Assembly (NCBI RefSeq): GCF_002205645.1
Contig: NZ_NIOF01000005.1
Location: forward strand, 299,177 to 363,176
Source of the DNA: Roseateles aquatilis
GTDB taxonomy: Bacteria > Pseudomonadota > Gammaproteobacteria > Burkholderiales > Burkholderiaceae_C
Direction of reading: 5' to 3'
DNA: 64,000 nucleotides
Made by a program: the position numbers and the translations under genes. The notes beneath the pieces were generated by a model. That model saw only the letters and a program-made list of their open reading frames with translations, ran no database searches and was not told the origin of the DNA. Below, one piece after another: positions 38,665-46,042 of this stretch. Positions within the stretch are counted from its first letter, which is position 1. Every line of letters begins with the position of its first letter.

Positions 38665-39699
38665 TCAATGCTCCTCATGGTGCGGGTCGCGCCAACTGCG
38701 CCACAGCAGCACCGGCAGGATGGAGGTGAAGACGATGACCTCCTTGAACGCGCTGGCCCAGAAGGAGCTGAACGACTCGATCAGACCGACCAGCAGCGCG
38801 CCGAGCGCCGCGCCCGGGTAGCTCGACAGGCCGGCGAAGACCGCGGCCACGAAGCCCTTCAGGCCGATGAGGAAGCCGCTGTCGTAGAAGATCGTCGTGG
38901 TGGGGCTGATGAGGATGCCCGACAGTGCCCCGATGAACGCCGCCAGCGTGAAGGACAGCCGCCCCGCCGAAGTGCTGGAGATGCCCATCAGCCGCGCCCC
39001 CAGCCGGTTCACCGCGGTGGCGCGCAAGGCCTTGCCATAGAGGCTCTTCTCGAAGAACAGCCACAGCGCCACGATCAGCGCCGCCGACGCCATCACGATG
39101 ATCAGCGTCTGGCCGGAGAACAGCAGCGGGCCGACCGCGTAGCTCGCATCCCAGAAGCTCGGATTGCGCGAGCCCTCGGCGCCGAAGAACACGAGCCCCA
39201 GACCGGTCAGCGCGAAGTGCACCCCGACGGACACGATCAGCAGCACCAGCACCGACGCATCCGCCAGCGACTGGTAGGCGAGCCTGTAGAGCAGTCCGCC
39301 CATCGGCGTGACGACGGCCAGCGTCAGCAGCGCCTGCGCCACCAGCGGCAGCTTCATCGGCGCCAACCACAACGCGCAGAGCCCGATCGCCAGGCCCGGC
39401 AAGGCACGCAGCGCGATCGGCTTGAGTTCCGCCACCACACGGCCCGCGCGGACCGCGGCCACCAGGTCGAGCAGGGCCGCCAGCAGCGCCATCCCGATCA
39501 GGAAGTGGATCGTCAACGGCGTCTGGCCGAGTTGCAGTCCCGCCAGCGTCAACGCGCCGAAGGCCACGAACTCACCCTGCGGGATGAAGATCACCCGCGT
39601 CACCGCGAATACGAGGACCAGCGCCAGCGCCAGCAGCGCATAGATCGCGCCGTTGGTGACCCCGTCCAGCACCAGGATGCTTGCGATCGCCCCGTCCAC
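38665..39699 (-). CDS. livH: Branched-chain amino-acid ABC transporter permease LivH
   Basis: A 344-residue permease with about eight membrane segments. It begins [38 protein letters not shown], a classic LivH start. Later it has [19 protein letters not shown] (cytoplasmic EAA-like loop) and the end segment [24 protein letters not shown]. The start is GTG with AGGAG 6 bases upstream. First gene of livH-livMG-livF; no periplasmic receptor gene lies in the operon. A TetR-type palindrome is 93 bases upstream. Confidence 0.92.
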   Translation of the reverse strand: MDGAIASILVLDGVTNGAIYALLALALVLVFAVTRVIFIPQGEFVAFGALTLAGLQLGQTPLTIHFLIGMALLAALLDLVAAVRAGRVVAELKPIALRALPGLAIGLCALWLAPMKLPLVAQALLTLAVVTPMGGLLYRLAYQSLADASVLVLLIVSVGVHFALTGLGLVFFGAEGSRNPSFWDASYAVGPLLFSGQTLIIVMASAALIVALWLFFEKSLYGKALRATAVNRLGARLMGISSTSAGRLSFTLAAFIGALSGILISPTTTIFYDSGFLIGLKGFVAAVFAGLSSYPGAALGALLVGLIESFSSFWASAFKEVIVFTSILPVLLWRSWRDPHHEEH

Positions 39700-39791
39700 T
39701 GTGTCTCCTGTGGTGTTTTCAGCCGACTCTAGCGAGATTCGACAAGCGCCCCGTCAGTGGATGCCGCATTGACATTTCGCAAGAGATTAGT

Positions 39792-39803
39792 CCGACCGGT
39801 CGG
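39792..39803. promoter_or_regulatory. TetR-type palindromic operator
   Basis: The perfect 12-base palindrome CCGACCGGTCGG, set within TCCGACCGGTCGGTCG, lies between the divergent livH and crotonase genes. It resembles operators of TetR regulators that control acyl-CoA and fatty-acid catabolism in proteobacteria. No tetR gene is nearby. Confidence 0.5.
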
Positions 39804-39878
39804 TCGAACTTGAGGCGAGCGGGCAGCCGCGGTGCTCGCCCTCTCGCGTCCCGCGAGGCTTCGTTAGACTGCGCCGCC

Positions 39879-40637
39879 ATGCCCCAACACCAGCCCTCCC
39901 TGGAGATCGACGGCCCGCTCGCGACGGTGACGCTGCGGCGCCCGCACGTGGCCAATCGGCTGGAGTTGATCGACCTGCAGACCCTTCAGGCGCACCTGCG
40001 GGAGGTCGACGCCCTGCCCGCGGTACGCGTGCTGCTGCTGCGCGCCGAGGGCAAGCATTTCTGCAGCGGCTTCAACATCGATGCCGTCCCCGGCGTCGAT
40101 GCCGGCGCGCTGTTCGAGGCGCTGACCGACGCCTGGGAGCAGGCGCGGCCGGTCACCGTGGCGGCGATCCAGGGCGGTGTCTATGGCGGCGCGACGGATC
40201 TGGCGCTGGCGTGCGATTTCCGGCTCGGGGTGCGGCGCTGCGAGATGTTCGTGCCGGCCGCCCGGCTGGGGCTGCACTTCTATCGCGGCGGCCTGGAGCG
40301 GTACGTGAACCGGCTCGGGCTGTCGATGGCGAAGCGGGTGCTGCTGGCCGGGGAGACGCTCGACGCCGCGGCGATGCGCGAGAGCGGCTTCCTCGATCAA
40401 TTGCTCGACGACGGTGCCGCGCTGAGCGCCGCCACCGAGGCGCTGTGCGAGCGTCTCTGCGGCTACGCCCCGCTGGCGCTGGCCGGCATGAAGAAGCACC
40501 TCAACGCCATCGCCAACGGCCGGCTCGACACGCGCGCCCTGCAAAAGGACATCGCGATCGCGAACGCGTCGGCGGATCTGGCGGAAGGCGTGGCCGCCTG
40601 GCAGCAAAAGCGTCCGCCGAAGTTCATCGGACGCTGA
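39879..40637 (+). CDS. Enoyl-CoA hydratase/isomerase-fold (crotonase) protein
   Basis: A 252-residue crotonase-fold protein. It has VRVLLLRAEGKHFCSGFNID (first oxyanion-hole and CoA region) and GGVYGGATDLALACDFRLG. In true hydratases two Glu are catalytic, one in the GGGxELA segment and one in the PE segment. Here these are GGATDLA (Asp) and FVPAARLGL (Ala). So it is probably not a standard hydratase; isomerase, hydrolase or decarboxylase roles are possible. It shares its upstream region and a TetR-like palindrome with the liv genes, which suggests co-regulated uptake and CoA-dependent breakdown. Confidence 0.8.
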   Translation: MPQHQPSLEIDGPLATVTLRRPHVANRLELIDLQTLQAHLREVDALPAVRVLLLRAEGKHFCSGFNIDAVPGVDAGALFEALTDAWEQARPVTVAAIQGGVYGGATDLALACDFRLGVRRCEMFVPAARLGLHFYRGGLERYVNRLGLSMAKRVLLAGETLDAAAMRESGFLDQLLDDGAALSAATEALCERLCGYAPLALAGMKKHLNAIANGRLDTRALQKDIAIANASADLAEGVAAWQQKRPPKFIGR

Positions 40638-40685
40638 AGGCGCCCGCCGGACGGCCCCGGCCGCCGCGGGCGTGGGACGGGCCGG

Positions 40686-41243
40686 TCAGACGGTCTCGGT
40701 CTCGTGGCGCAACGCGTGCAGATGCAGGCAGACCTTGGCGGTGGCGCGACGCAGATCGAGCTCCTCGCGCTTGGTCCATTCGCGGGCGACGCCTCGCTGG
40801 CCGAGCGCGATCACGCCGAAGGTCTTGCCGTTGATCTGCCCGCTGACATCGAGCATCGCGCGCCATGTCGGCGGCTTCGGCAATGCGCTCAGCCGCTCGT
40901 CCTGCAGCACGTCGTCGCAGCGGAAGACACCGTCGGTCAGCAGCGCATGAAAGTAGCCCGGGTAGGCCTGCTGCTCGCAGACCGGGAGTTGCCCGCTCGG
41001 GCCGTCGATCGACTCGGCGCCGAGGCAACGCAGGCGATGCCGGCCAGGCTCGCCGTCCAGCAACCAGAGGCTGGCGTGCGAACTACGGAAGTAGTCGCAC
41101 AAGGCCTCGCTCACGGTCTGTGCATAACGCGCGGCGAGGTCGCCAGCGGTTTCCAGACTCGGGTCCCGGCTTTCGGTCGCCGGCCATTCCATGTCCTGAC
41201 TCGCCGCCCGCATGGCGGCGAACAGCCCTTCGATCTTCTCCAT
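40686..41243 (-). CDS. GAF-domain protein
   Basis: A 185-residue cytoplasmic protein that is mostly one GAF domain: an N-terminal helix (MEKIEGLFAAMRAASQDME) and the core SEALCDYFRSSHASLWLLDGE, LPVCEQQAYPGYFHALLTDGVFRCDD and MLDVSGQINGKTFGVIALGQ. GAF domains bind small ligands or haem and sense signals; no output domain is attached. A partner kinase or cyclase must be elsewhere. Start set at MEKIEG; a longer frame from 41372 exists without a better ribosome site. Confidence 0.72.
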   Translation of the reverse strand: MEKIEGLFAAMRAASQDMEWPATESRDPSLETAGDLAARYAQTVSEALCDYFRSSHASLWLLDGEPGRHRLRCLGAESIDGPSGQLPVCEQQAYPGYFHALLTDGVFRCDDVLQDERLSALPKPPTWRAMLDVSGQINGKTFGVIALGQRGVAREWTKREELDLRRATAKVCLHLHALRHETETV

Positions 41244-41491
41244 CGATGCGCTCGCTTCCCTGTGTATGTCCTTGTCGTTGACGCCACGGTGAAACGGCGC
41301 GGGCGGAATTCTAGGTAGTTTCCCTAGATCGTGCCAAGCACCCGCCGGCTGTGTTACCTCTTTACCTGCCATTGACTGTCCGCCAAAGCGGTCGCCGATG
41401 ACCTTCGAACGCGGTATTAGCGATGGCCCGATACGGAGAAGGCCCCGGTTGTAGGAAAATAGGGGTTTCGTCGTCTGCCCCCAGGGGGAAC

Positions 41492-41520
41492 TTGGGGCAG
41501 CCGACGCCGCATTTCATACT
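41492..41520 (+). promoter_or_regulatory. Promoter of the first four-Cys mini-protein
   Basis: TTGGGG (41492-41497) and CATACT (41515-41520) are spaced by 17 bases and end 22 bases before the GTG start. Three overlapping ATCAGG-type repeats follow at about 41523-41540. Confidence 0.5.
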
Positions 41521-41541
41521 CTTATCAGGATCAGGATCAGC

Positions 41542-41778
41542 GTGGCCAAGGATACGACCAAGACGACCATCGAAGCCGATGGTCTGCGCTATCGCTCTAA
41601 AGCTCCCGGCTCGCCGTTCGCGGCGACCTCCTCGTTCGGCGCGGCGACCATGTCGTGCTTCCTCTGCGGCAAGCATCGCCCGCGGGCGTTGCTGAAGTCC
41701 CGCAAGCTGCTGGGCAAGTCCCAGCCGGTGTGTGCTCCTTCCTGCAAGGAACTGGAAGAGCAACTGGCGAAGAAGTAA
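41542..41778 (+). CDS. Small four-Cys (zinc-ribbon-like) protein, copy A
   Basis: A 78-residue basic protein starting with GTG, preceded by AGGA and a sigma70-like promoter. It has two Cys pairs, C39-x2-C42 and C64-x3-C68, an arrangement that can hold one zinc ion. Motifs GLRYRSKAPGSPF and SCFLCGKHRPRALLKSRKLLG are shared with a second small protein at 42644-42847 on the other side of tdk, so the two are paralogs. I know no named family; a nucleic-acid or protein-binding role is plausible from the zinc-ribbon look and the charge. Confidence 0.7.
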   Translation: MAKDTTKTTIEADGLRYRSKAPGSPFAATSSFGAATMSCFLCGKHRPRALLKSRKLLGKSQPVCAPSCKELEEQLAKK

Positions 41779-41883
41779 GCCCAGGCTCACGCGGCGTGCC
41801 TTTGGTCTTCGGACCGAGGGGATGCCGCGAAGCCTTGGCGTTGGCGCTGCCGGCCCTGCGCGGCCGGGTGCGCCGCGGTGCGT

Positions 41884-42444
41884 TCAGGAGGCCCTGAAGC
41901 AGCGCCCACAGACCGCGCGGTAACGGGAGTTGCCGCCGATCTCCACTTGCGCGCCCTCGGTCAACTTGCGACCGCTGGCATCGACGCGCATGTTCATCGT
42001 CGCCTTGCGGCCGCAGTCGCAGATGGTCTTCATCTCGTCCATCTCGTCCGCCAGCGCCAGCAGCGCCGCCGAGCCGCCGAACAGCTCGCCCTGGAAATCG
42101 GTCCGCAACCCGTAGCAGATCACGGGGACATGCCGCATGTGCGCGATCTCGTGCAGGGACCAGACCTGGTCCTTGGTCAGGAACTGCGCCTCGTCCACCA
42201 GCACGCACGCCACGCCCGGCGACTGCGTCAGCAGCGCGCGGAAGTCCGTCGCCGCGTTGAAGACCTCCGCGAGCCGCTGCGGCCCCAGGCGCGAGGTCAC
42301 GAAGCCCTTGCCATAGCGGTCGTCGACGCCTGCGGTGAAGATGCGCACGGCGTGGCCGCGCTCCTCGTAGTTGTGCGCCACCTGCAGCAGCGCGGTGGAC
42401 TTGCCGGCATTCATCGCGGCGTAGCGGAAAAACAGTTTGGCCAT
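41884..42444 (-). CDS. tdk: Thymidine kinase
   Basis: A 186-residue type II thymidine kinase that phosphorylates thymidine to TMP in nucleotide salvage. P-loop AAMNAGKSTALLQVAHNY (about residue 9), the DEAQFL Walker B block, lasso region DFQGELFGGSAALLALAD, and a zinc site made of CDCGRKATMNMR and CGRCF at the C-terminus. Start MAKLFFRYAAMN is family-like; the 73-codon extension is not. It is flanked on both sides by plus-strand paralogous mini-proteins. Confidence 0.96.
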   Translation of the reverse strand: MAKLFFRYAAMNAGKSTALLQVAHNYEERGHAVRIFTAGVDDRYGKGFVTSRLGPQRLAEVFNAATDFRALLTQSPGVACVLVDEAQFLTKDQVWSLHEIAHMRHVPVICYGLRTDFQGELFGGSAALLALADEMDEMKTICDCGRKATMNMRVDASGRKLTEGAQVEIGGNSRYRAVCGRCFRAS

Positions 42445-42643
42445 GGTTCTCGACGCCCGTGCTGACGGGCAGCGGGCGATTGTCGATGCAAACCCGACCG
42501 TTCGTCGGGCAGTGGTTTCACCCCCGGGCAAGCGATGTAGCGGTGCGTCACACGTGACACCTAATATCGTTCGCGAGGGAACCCATGCGCCGCCGGGACA
42601 CGACCCCGCCTGCGCGAACAAGAGCGCCAAGCAAAGCGAGATC

Positions 42644-42847
42644 ATGAGCAAAGACACCTGCACCGCCGTTCGGGAAGACGGCCTGCGCTATGAATCCAAG
42701 CTGGGCGGGTCGCCGTTCCAGGGCAGCGGCCAGACCCGATCCTGTTTCAAGTGCGGCCGCCACCGCCCGCCGAGCAGCCTGCAGTCCAAGCGGATCCTCG
42801 GCCGGACCGAATTGATCTGCAAACCGGCCTGCGAGCCGAAGACCTGA
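42644..42847 (+). CDS. Small four-Cys (zinc-ribbon-like) protein, copy B
   Basis: A 67-residue protein starting MSKDTCTAV. Cys pairs C34-x2-C37 and C59-x3-C63 match copy A at 41542-41778, as do GLRYESKLGGSPF and SCFKCGRHRPPSSLQSKRILG. There is one extra Cys at position 6. The ATG was chosen to match copy A; the upstream frame back to 42437 is only a shadow of tdk. It ends about 130 bases before proQ. Confidence 0.68.
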   Translation: MSKDTCTAVREDGLRYESKLGGSPFQGSGQTRSCFKCGRHRPPSSLQSKRILGRTELICKPACEPKT

Positions 42848-42980
42848 CATCTGCGCCCCACCTCGACTGGCGCCTCAGGCAGGACGGGCGCCAGCCGTCG
42901 ATCAACGCGAATTGCCACGCCCGCACGGCTATGGGCACAATCCCCCTTTTCCCGTTGGCCGGCCACGCGCCGCTTGATTC

Positions 42981-43814
42981 ATGTCCTCCAGCACCCCGCC
43001 GCAAGGCGAAGTGACCTCTTCCGGCACTCCCGATTCCCAAGCCGCGACGCCCGACGTCGACGCGGCCCCGACAGCGCCGGCCGCCAGCGAGTCTCCCGCA
43101 GCCGAAGCAACGCAGGCGTCCGCCGCCGCACCGGATGCCCCCACCCCGCCGGGCACGCCCAAGGCCGATGGTGCCCGTATCGACCTGCCCGCCGTCGCCG
43201 CCAAGCTGAAGGAGCTCTTCCCCGCGCTGTTTTCCGGTGCGGTCAAGCCGCTGAAGCTCCGCGTCCAGGCCGACATCCAGGAGCGCGCGCCAGGTCAGTT
43301 CACCAAGGCTCAACTGTCCGCCTTCCTGCGCCGCTACACCGGCGGCACCGGTTACCTGATCGCGCTGAGCAAGGCCAAGACACGCTTCGACCTCGATGGC
43401 CAGCCCGCCGGCGAGCTGAGCGACGAGCATCGCGATGCCGCCCAGCAGGAGCTGACGCGCCGCCGCGGCATCAGCGACGCGCGTCGCGCCGAAGAAGATC
43501 GCGGCCGCCAGGAGCGCGCGCAACTGCTGCGCGATTTCTCCCGCACCACGCTCACGCCGGCCAATTTCTGCGCGTTGAAAGGCCTGACGCAGGAACAGCT
43601 GGACACGCAGCTGAAACTGGCTCGCGAAGAAGAAGCACAGCAGCCGCCGCGCCCCGAGCGTCAGGACCGCGGCCCGCGCGACGGCGATCAGCGCCGAGGT
43701 GGCCCGCGCGGCGACGGTCGCCACGGCGCTCCGGGCCAGGGCCCGCGCGGCGACCGCCCGCGCCGTGAGGGTCAAGCCAACGACGGCCGCAGGCCGCCGC
43801 GCCAGCCGCGCTGA
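42981..43814 (+). CDS. proQ: ProQ/FinO-family RNA chaperone
   Basis: A 277-residue RNA-binding protein. Residues 1-65 are an Ala/Pro/Thr-rich acidic disordered region. The ProQ/FinO core at about 66-150 reads LKELFPALFSGAVKPLKLRVQADIQERAPGQFTKAQLSAFLRRYTGGTGYLIAL, shown here in part. After it come a charged helix and, from about 215, a Gly/Arg/Pro-rich tail with RGG-like units that could bind RNA without strict sequence. ProQ proteins bind structured small RNAs and mRNA 3' ends. The stop overlaps the start of the DTW gene by one base. Confidence 0.9.
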   Translation: MSSSTPPQGEVTSSGTPDSQAATPDVDAAPTAPAASESPAAEATQASAAAPDAPTPPGTPKADGARIDLPAVAAKLKELFPALFSGAVKPLKLRVQADIQERAPGQFTKAQLSAFLRRYTGGTGYLIALSKAKTRFDLDGQPAGELSDEHRDAAQQELTRRRGISDARRAEEDRGRQERAQLLRDFSRTTLTPANFCALKGLTQEQLDTQLKLAREEEAQQPPRPERQDRGPRDGDQRRGGPRGDGRHGAPGQGPRGDRPRREGQANDGRRPPRQPR

Positions 43815-44434
43815 TGCCAGACGCCGGGCACCGCCGGCGCCCCGTCTGCGATGGGTGCCGGCGACCTCTTGCCGGCTGCTGGTGCGCCTGCGTCCGCCAC
43901 GTGGCCAACCGCGCGCCGCTCCTCATCCTGCAGGATCCCGGCGAGGCGCATCAGGCCAAGGGCACCGCGCAGCTGTTGGCGCGATGCCTTGCGCGCGCCG
44001 AGTTGCGGGTCGGCGAGCGCTTCGAGCCGCCGGCACAGCTCGGCAGTCATGTGCTGCTGTACCCCGACACCCCAGGCGACGCGGCGCTGGCCGATCCACC
44101 CCCTTGGCCGACGGCCGCGCCCCTCGCTCCGCCGACGCTGGTCGTGCTGGACGGCACCTGGCGCCGGAGTCGACGGCTGCTCTACCTGAACCCCTGGCTG
44201 CAGTCGCTGCCACGATTGGCGCTGACCACGCCCGCGCCGTCGCGCTACGTCATCCGCTGCGCCCGAGGCGAGACCCAACGAAGCACCCTCGAAGCCTGCG
44301 CGATGGCGCTGGCGCAACTCGATGGCGACGACTTGCGGTACGCGCCGCTGTGGGACGCCATGGACAACTTCATGGCGCTGCAGCGCCGCCTCGCGGACAG
44401 ACGACCGACGGCGGGCGCATCGCCCCCACGGTAA
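43814..44434 (+). CDS. DTW-domain tRNA-uridine aminocarboxypropyltransferase
   Basis: A 206-residue DTW protein, the family of TapT/TuaA that adds the acp group from SAM to uridine 47 of tRNA. Zinc-type Cys in CDGCRRPLAGCWCAC near the N-terminus, the LLILQDPGEAHQAKGTAQLL block, and the signature LVVLDGTWRRSRRLLYLNPWL with the DxTW core. Start overlaps the proQ stop (TGATG). Coupled with proQ and followed by selD, so the cluster leans to RNA biology. Confidence 0.88.
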   Translation: MPDAGHRRRPVCDGCRRPLAGCWCACVRHVANRAPLLILQDPGEAHQAKGTAQLLARCLARAELRVGERFEPPAQLGSHVLLYPDTPGDAALADPPPWPTAAPLAPPTLVVLDGTWRRSRRLLYLNPWLQSLPRLALTTPAPSRYVIRCARGETQRSTLEACAMALAQLDGDDLRYAPLWDAMDNFMALQRRLADRRPTAGASPPR

Positions 44435-44490
44435 GCTGGCGCGCATTGGCCGGCCTCACGTCGGCCCGGCACGTTTTTGCAGGAGATCCC

Positions 44491-45573
44491 ATGAGCATGC
44501 CCCCCTCCTCCGCCTCCGCCCTTCCCGCGGCGGAACCTCGGTTGACCTCGCTCTCGCACGGGGGCGGCTGCGGTTGCAAGATCGCGCCCGGGCTGCTGTC
44601 TGAAATCCTGCGAGGGACGAGCGCCCTGCCGCTACCCAAGGAGTTGCTGGTCGGCATCGAGACTTCGGACGACGCGGCCGTGTACCAACTCAACGACGAG
44701 CAGGCATTGGTCGCCACCACCGACTTCTTCATGCCCATCGTCGACGACCCGCATGACTTCGGTCGCATCGCCGCGACGAACGCGATCAGCGACGTCTATG
44801 CGATGGGAGGCAAGCCCATCCTGGCGCTTGCGCTTGTCGGCATGCCCATCGCGGCGCTGAGCACGGCGACGATCGGGCGCATTCTCGAGGGCGGCGCCTC
44901 GGTGTGCCGCGAGGCCGGCATCCCGATCGCGGGCGGGCACACCATCGATTCGGTGGAGCCGATCTATGGACTCGTGGCATTGGGCCTGGTGCACCCCTCG
45001 CGCGTGAAGCGCAACGCCGACGCAAGGGCTGGCGATGTGCTCGTGCTGGGCAAGGCCCTGGGCGTGGGCGTGATGTCGGCGGCGCTCAAGAAGGGCAAGC
45101 TCGACGACGCCTCCTATCGCCGGATGATCGCGACCACGACCCAACTCAACACCCCCGGGCCGGAGCTCGCGGCGATTGAAGGCGTGCATGCGCTGACAGA
45201 CGTGACGGGCTTTGGATTGGCTGGCCATGCCTTGGAGCTCGCGCGCGGCTCGGGATGCGCGATCGATCTGGATTGGAGCGCCGTGCCGCTGCTCGACGGC
45301 GTGCGCGCCCTGGCCGGGGACGGATTCGTCACAGGAGCGTCCGGCCGCAATTGGGCGGCTTATGGCGTAGACGTGTCACTCGCCAGCACGCTGCCGGCCG
45401 AGGCTCAGGCGCTGTTGAGCGATCCACAGACCAGCGGGGGTCTGCTGGTCTCATGCGCACCGGAGGCCGTCGATGCGGTGATGGGCGTCTTCGCGCGTCA
45501 TCGTTTCGATGCGGCCACGATCATCGGACACATCCGCGAGGCTGATGAAGGCGCGATTCTGCGCGTCGCTTGA
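44491..45573 (+). CDS. selD: Selenide, water dikinase
   Basis: A 360-residue enzyme that makes selenophosphate from selenide and ATP. The active-site loop GGGCGCKIAPG near residue 26 carries Cys pairs, so this is the Cys form and not a selenocysteine form. ATP/metal motifs: GIETSDDAAVY, TTDFFMPIVDDP, ISDVYAMGG, GHTIDSVEPIYGL, TDVTGFGLAGHALE, DPQTSGGLL. An AGGAG site sits just before the ATG. No selA, selB or selU gene is in this window, so the user of selenophosphate is elsewhere. Confidence 0.96.
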   Translation: MSMPPSSASALPAAEPRLTSLSHGGGCGCKIAPGLLSEILRGTSALPLPKELLVGIETSDDAAVYQLNDEQALVATTDFFMPIVDDPHDFGRIAATNAISDVYAMGGKPILALALVGMPIAALSTATIGRILEGGASVCREAGIPIAGGHTIDSVEPIYGLVALGLVHPSRVKRNADARAGDVLVLGKALGVGVMSAALKKGKLDDASYRRMIATTTQLNTPGPELAAIEGVHALTDVTGFGLAGHALELARGSGCAIDLDWSAVPLLDGVRALAGDGFVTGASGRNWAAYGVDVSLASTLPAEAQALLSDPQTSGGLLVSCAPEAVDAVMGVFARHRFDAATIIGHIREADEGAILRVA

Positions 45574-45641
45574 CTCATCGCGCCACGGCGCCACGGCCGC
45601 ATCGCGGCAAGAGGCAAACAGCAGCTGGGCCTTGAAACGCA

Positions 45642-45665
45642 AAAGGCCCTCCGAAGAGGGCCTTT
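45642..45665. terminator. Bidirectional terminator, selD / tRNA
   Basis: Perfect 10-bp stem AAAGGCCCTC / GAGGGCCTTT with a CGAA loop lies between the selD stop and the 3' end of the first tRNA gene; A and T runs serve both strands. Confidence 0.85.
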
Positions 45666-45704
45666 GCGATCGACAAGGACATCGCTGAGACGTCTTGTCG
45701 AGAT

Positions 45705-45781
<77 letters not shown>

Positions 45782-45903
45782 GCTGTGATGTTTGGCGAGC
45801 AGCGAGAGATCTCGCCGTTCTGCCGGTGATCGCATCAAGACTCAGCGCTGCGGCTTTGTCTCGATCCAATCTTCATGCCGTCCTGCGACGACATTCGATG
45901 TTC

Positions 45904-45980
<77 letters not shown>

Positions 45981-45993
45981 ATCGAAGAAAGAG

Positions 45994-46023
45994 AGTGTAG
46001 CACGGAAATGACCGAGGCCCCAA
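45994..46023 (-). promoter_or_regulatory. Promoter of the tRNA-fMet pair
   Basis: On the minus strand TTGGGG (46018-46023) and an extended -10 TGCTACACT (hexamer at 45994-45999) are spaced by 18 bases and end 14 bases before the first tRNA base. Confidence 0.6.
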
Positions 46024-46042
46024 CTCCCCGGCCGGCTTTTCG

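Noticed and set aside
42437..42643. N-terminal extension of the second four-Cys protein
   Set aside because: It overlaps the tdk start on the other strand and has no counterpart in copy A; the ATG at 42644 matches copy A's start.
43699..44490. Long N-terminal extension of selD
   Set aside because: It overlaps proQ and the DTW gene in another frame; the start at 44491 has an AGGAG site.
44491..45573. Selenocysteine in SelD
   Set aside because: The active-site loop reads GGGCGCK with Cys codons; no in-frame TGA.
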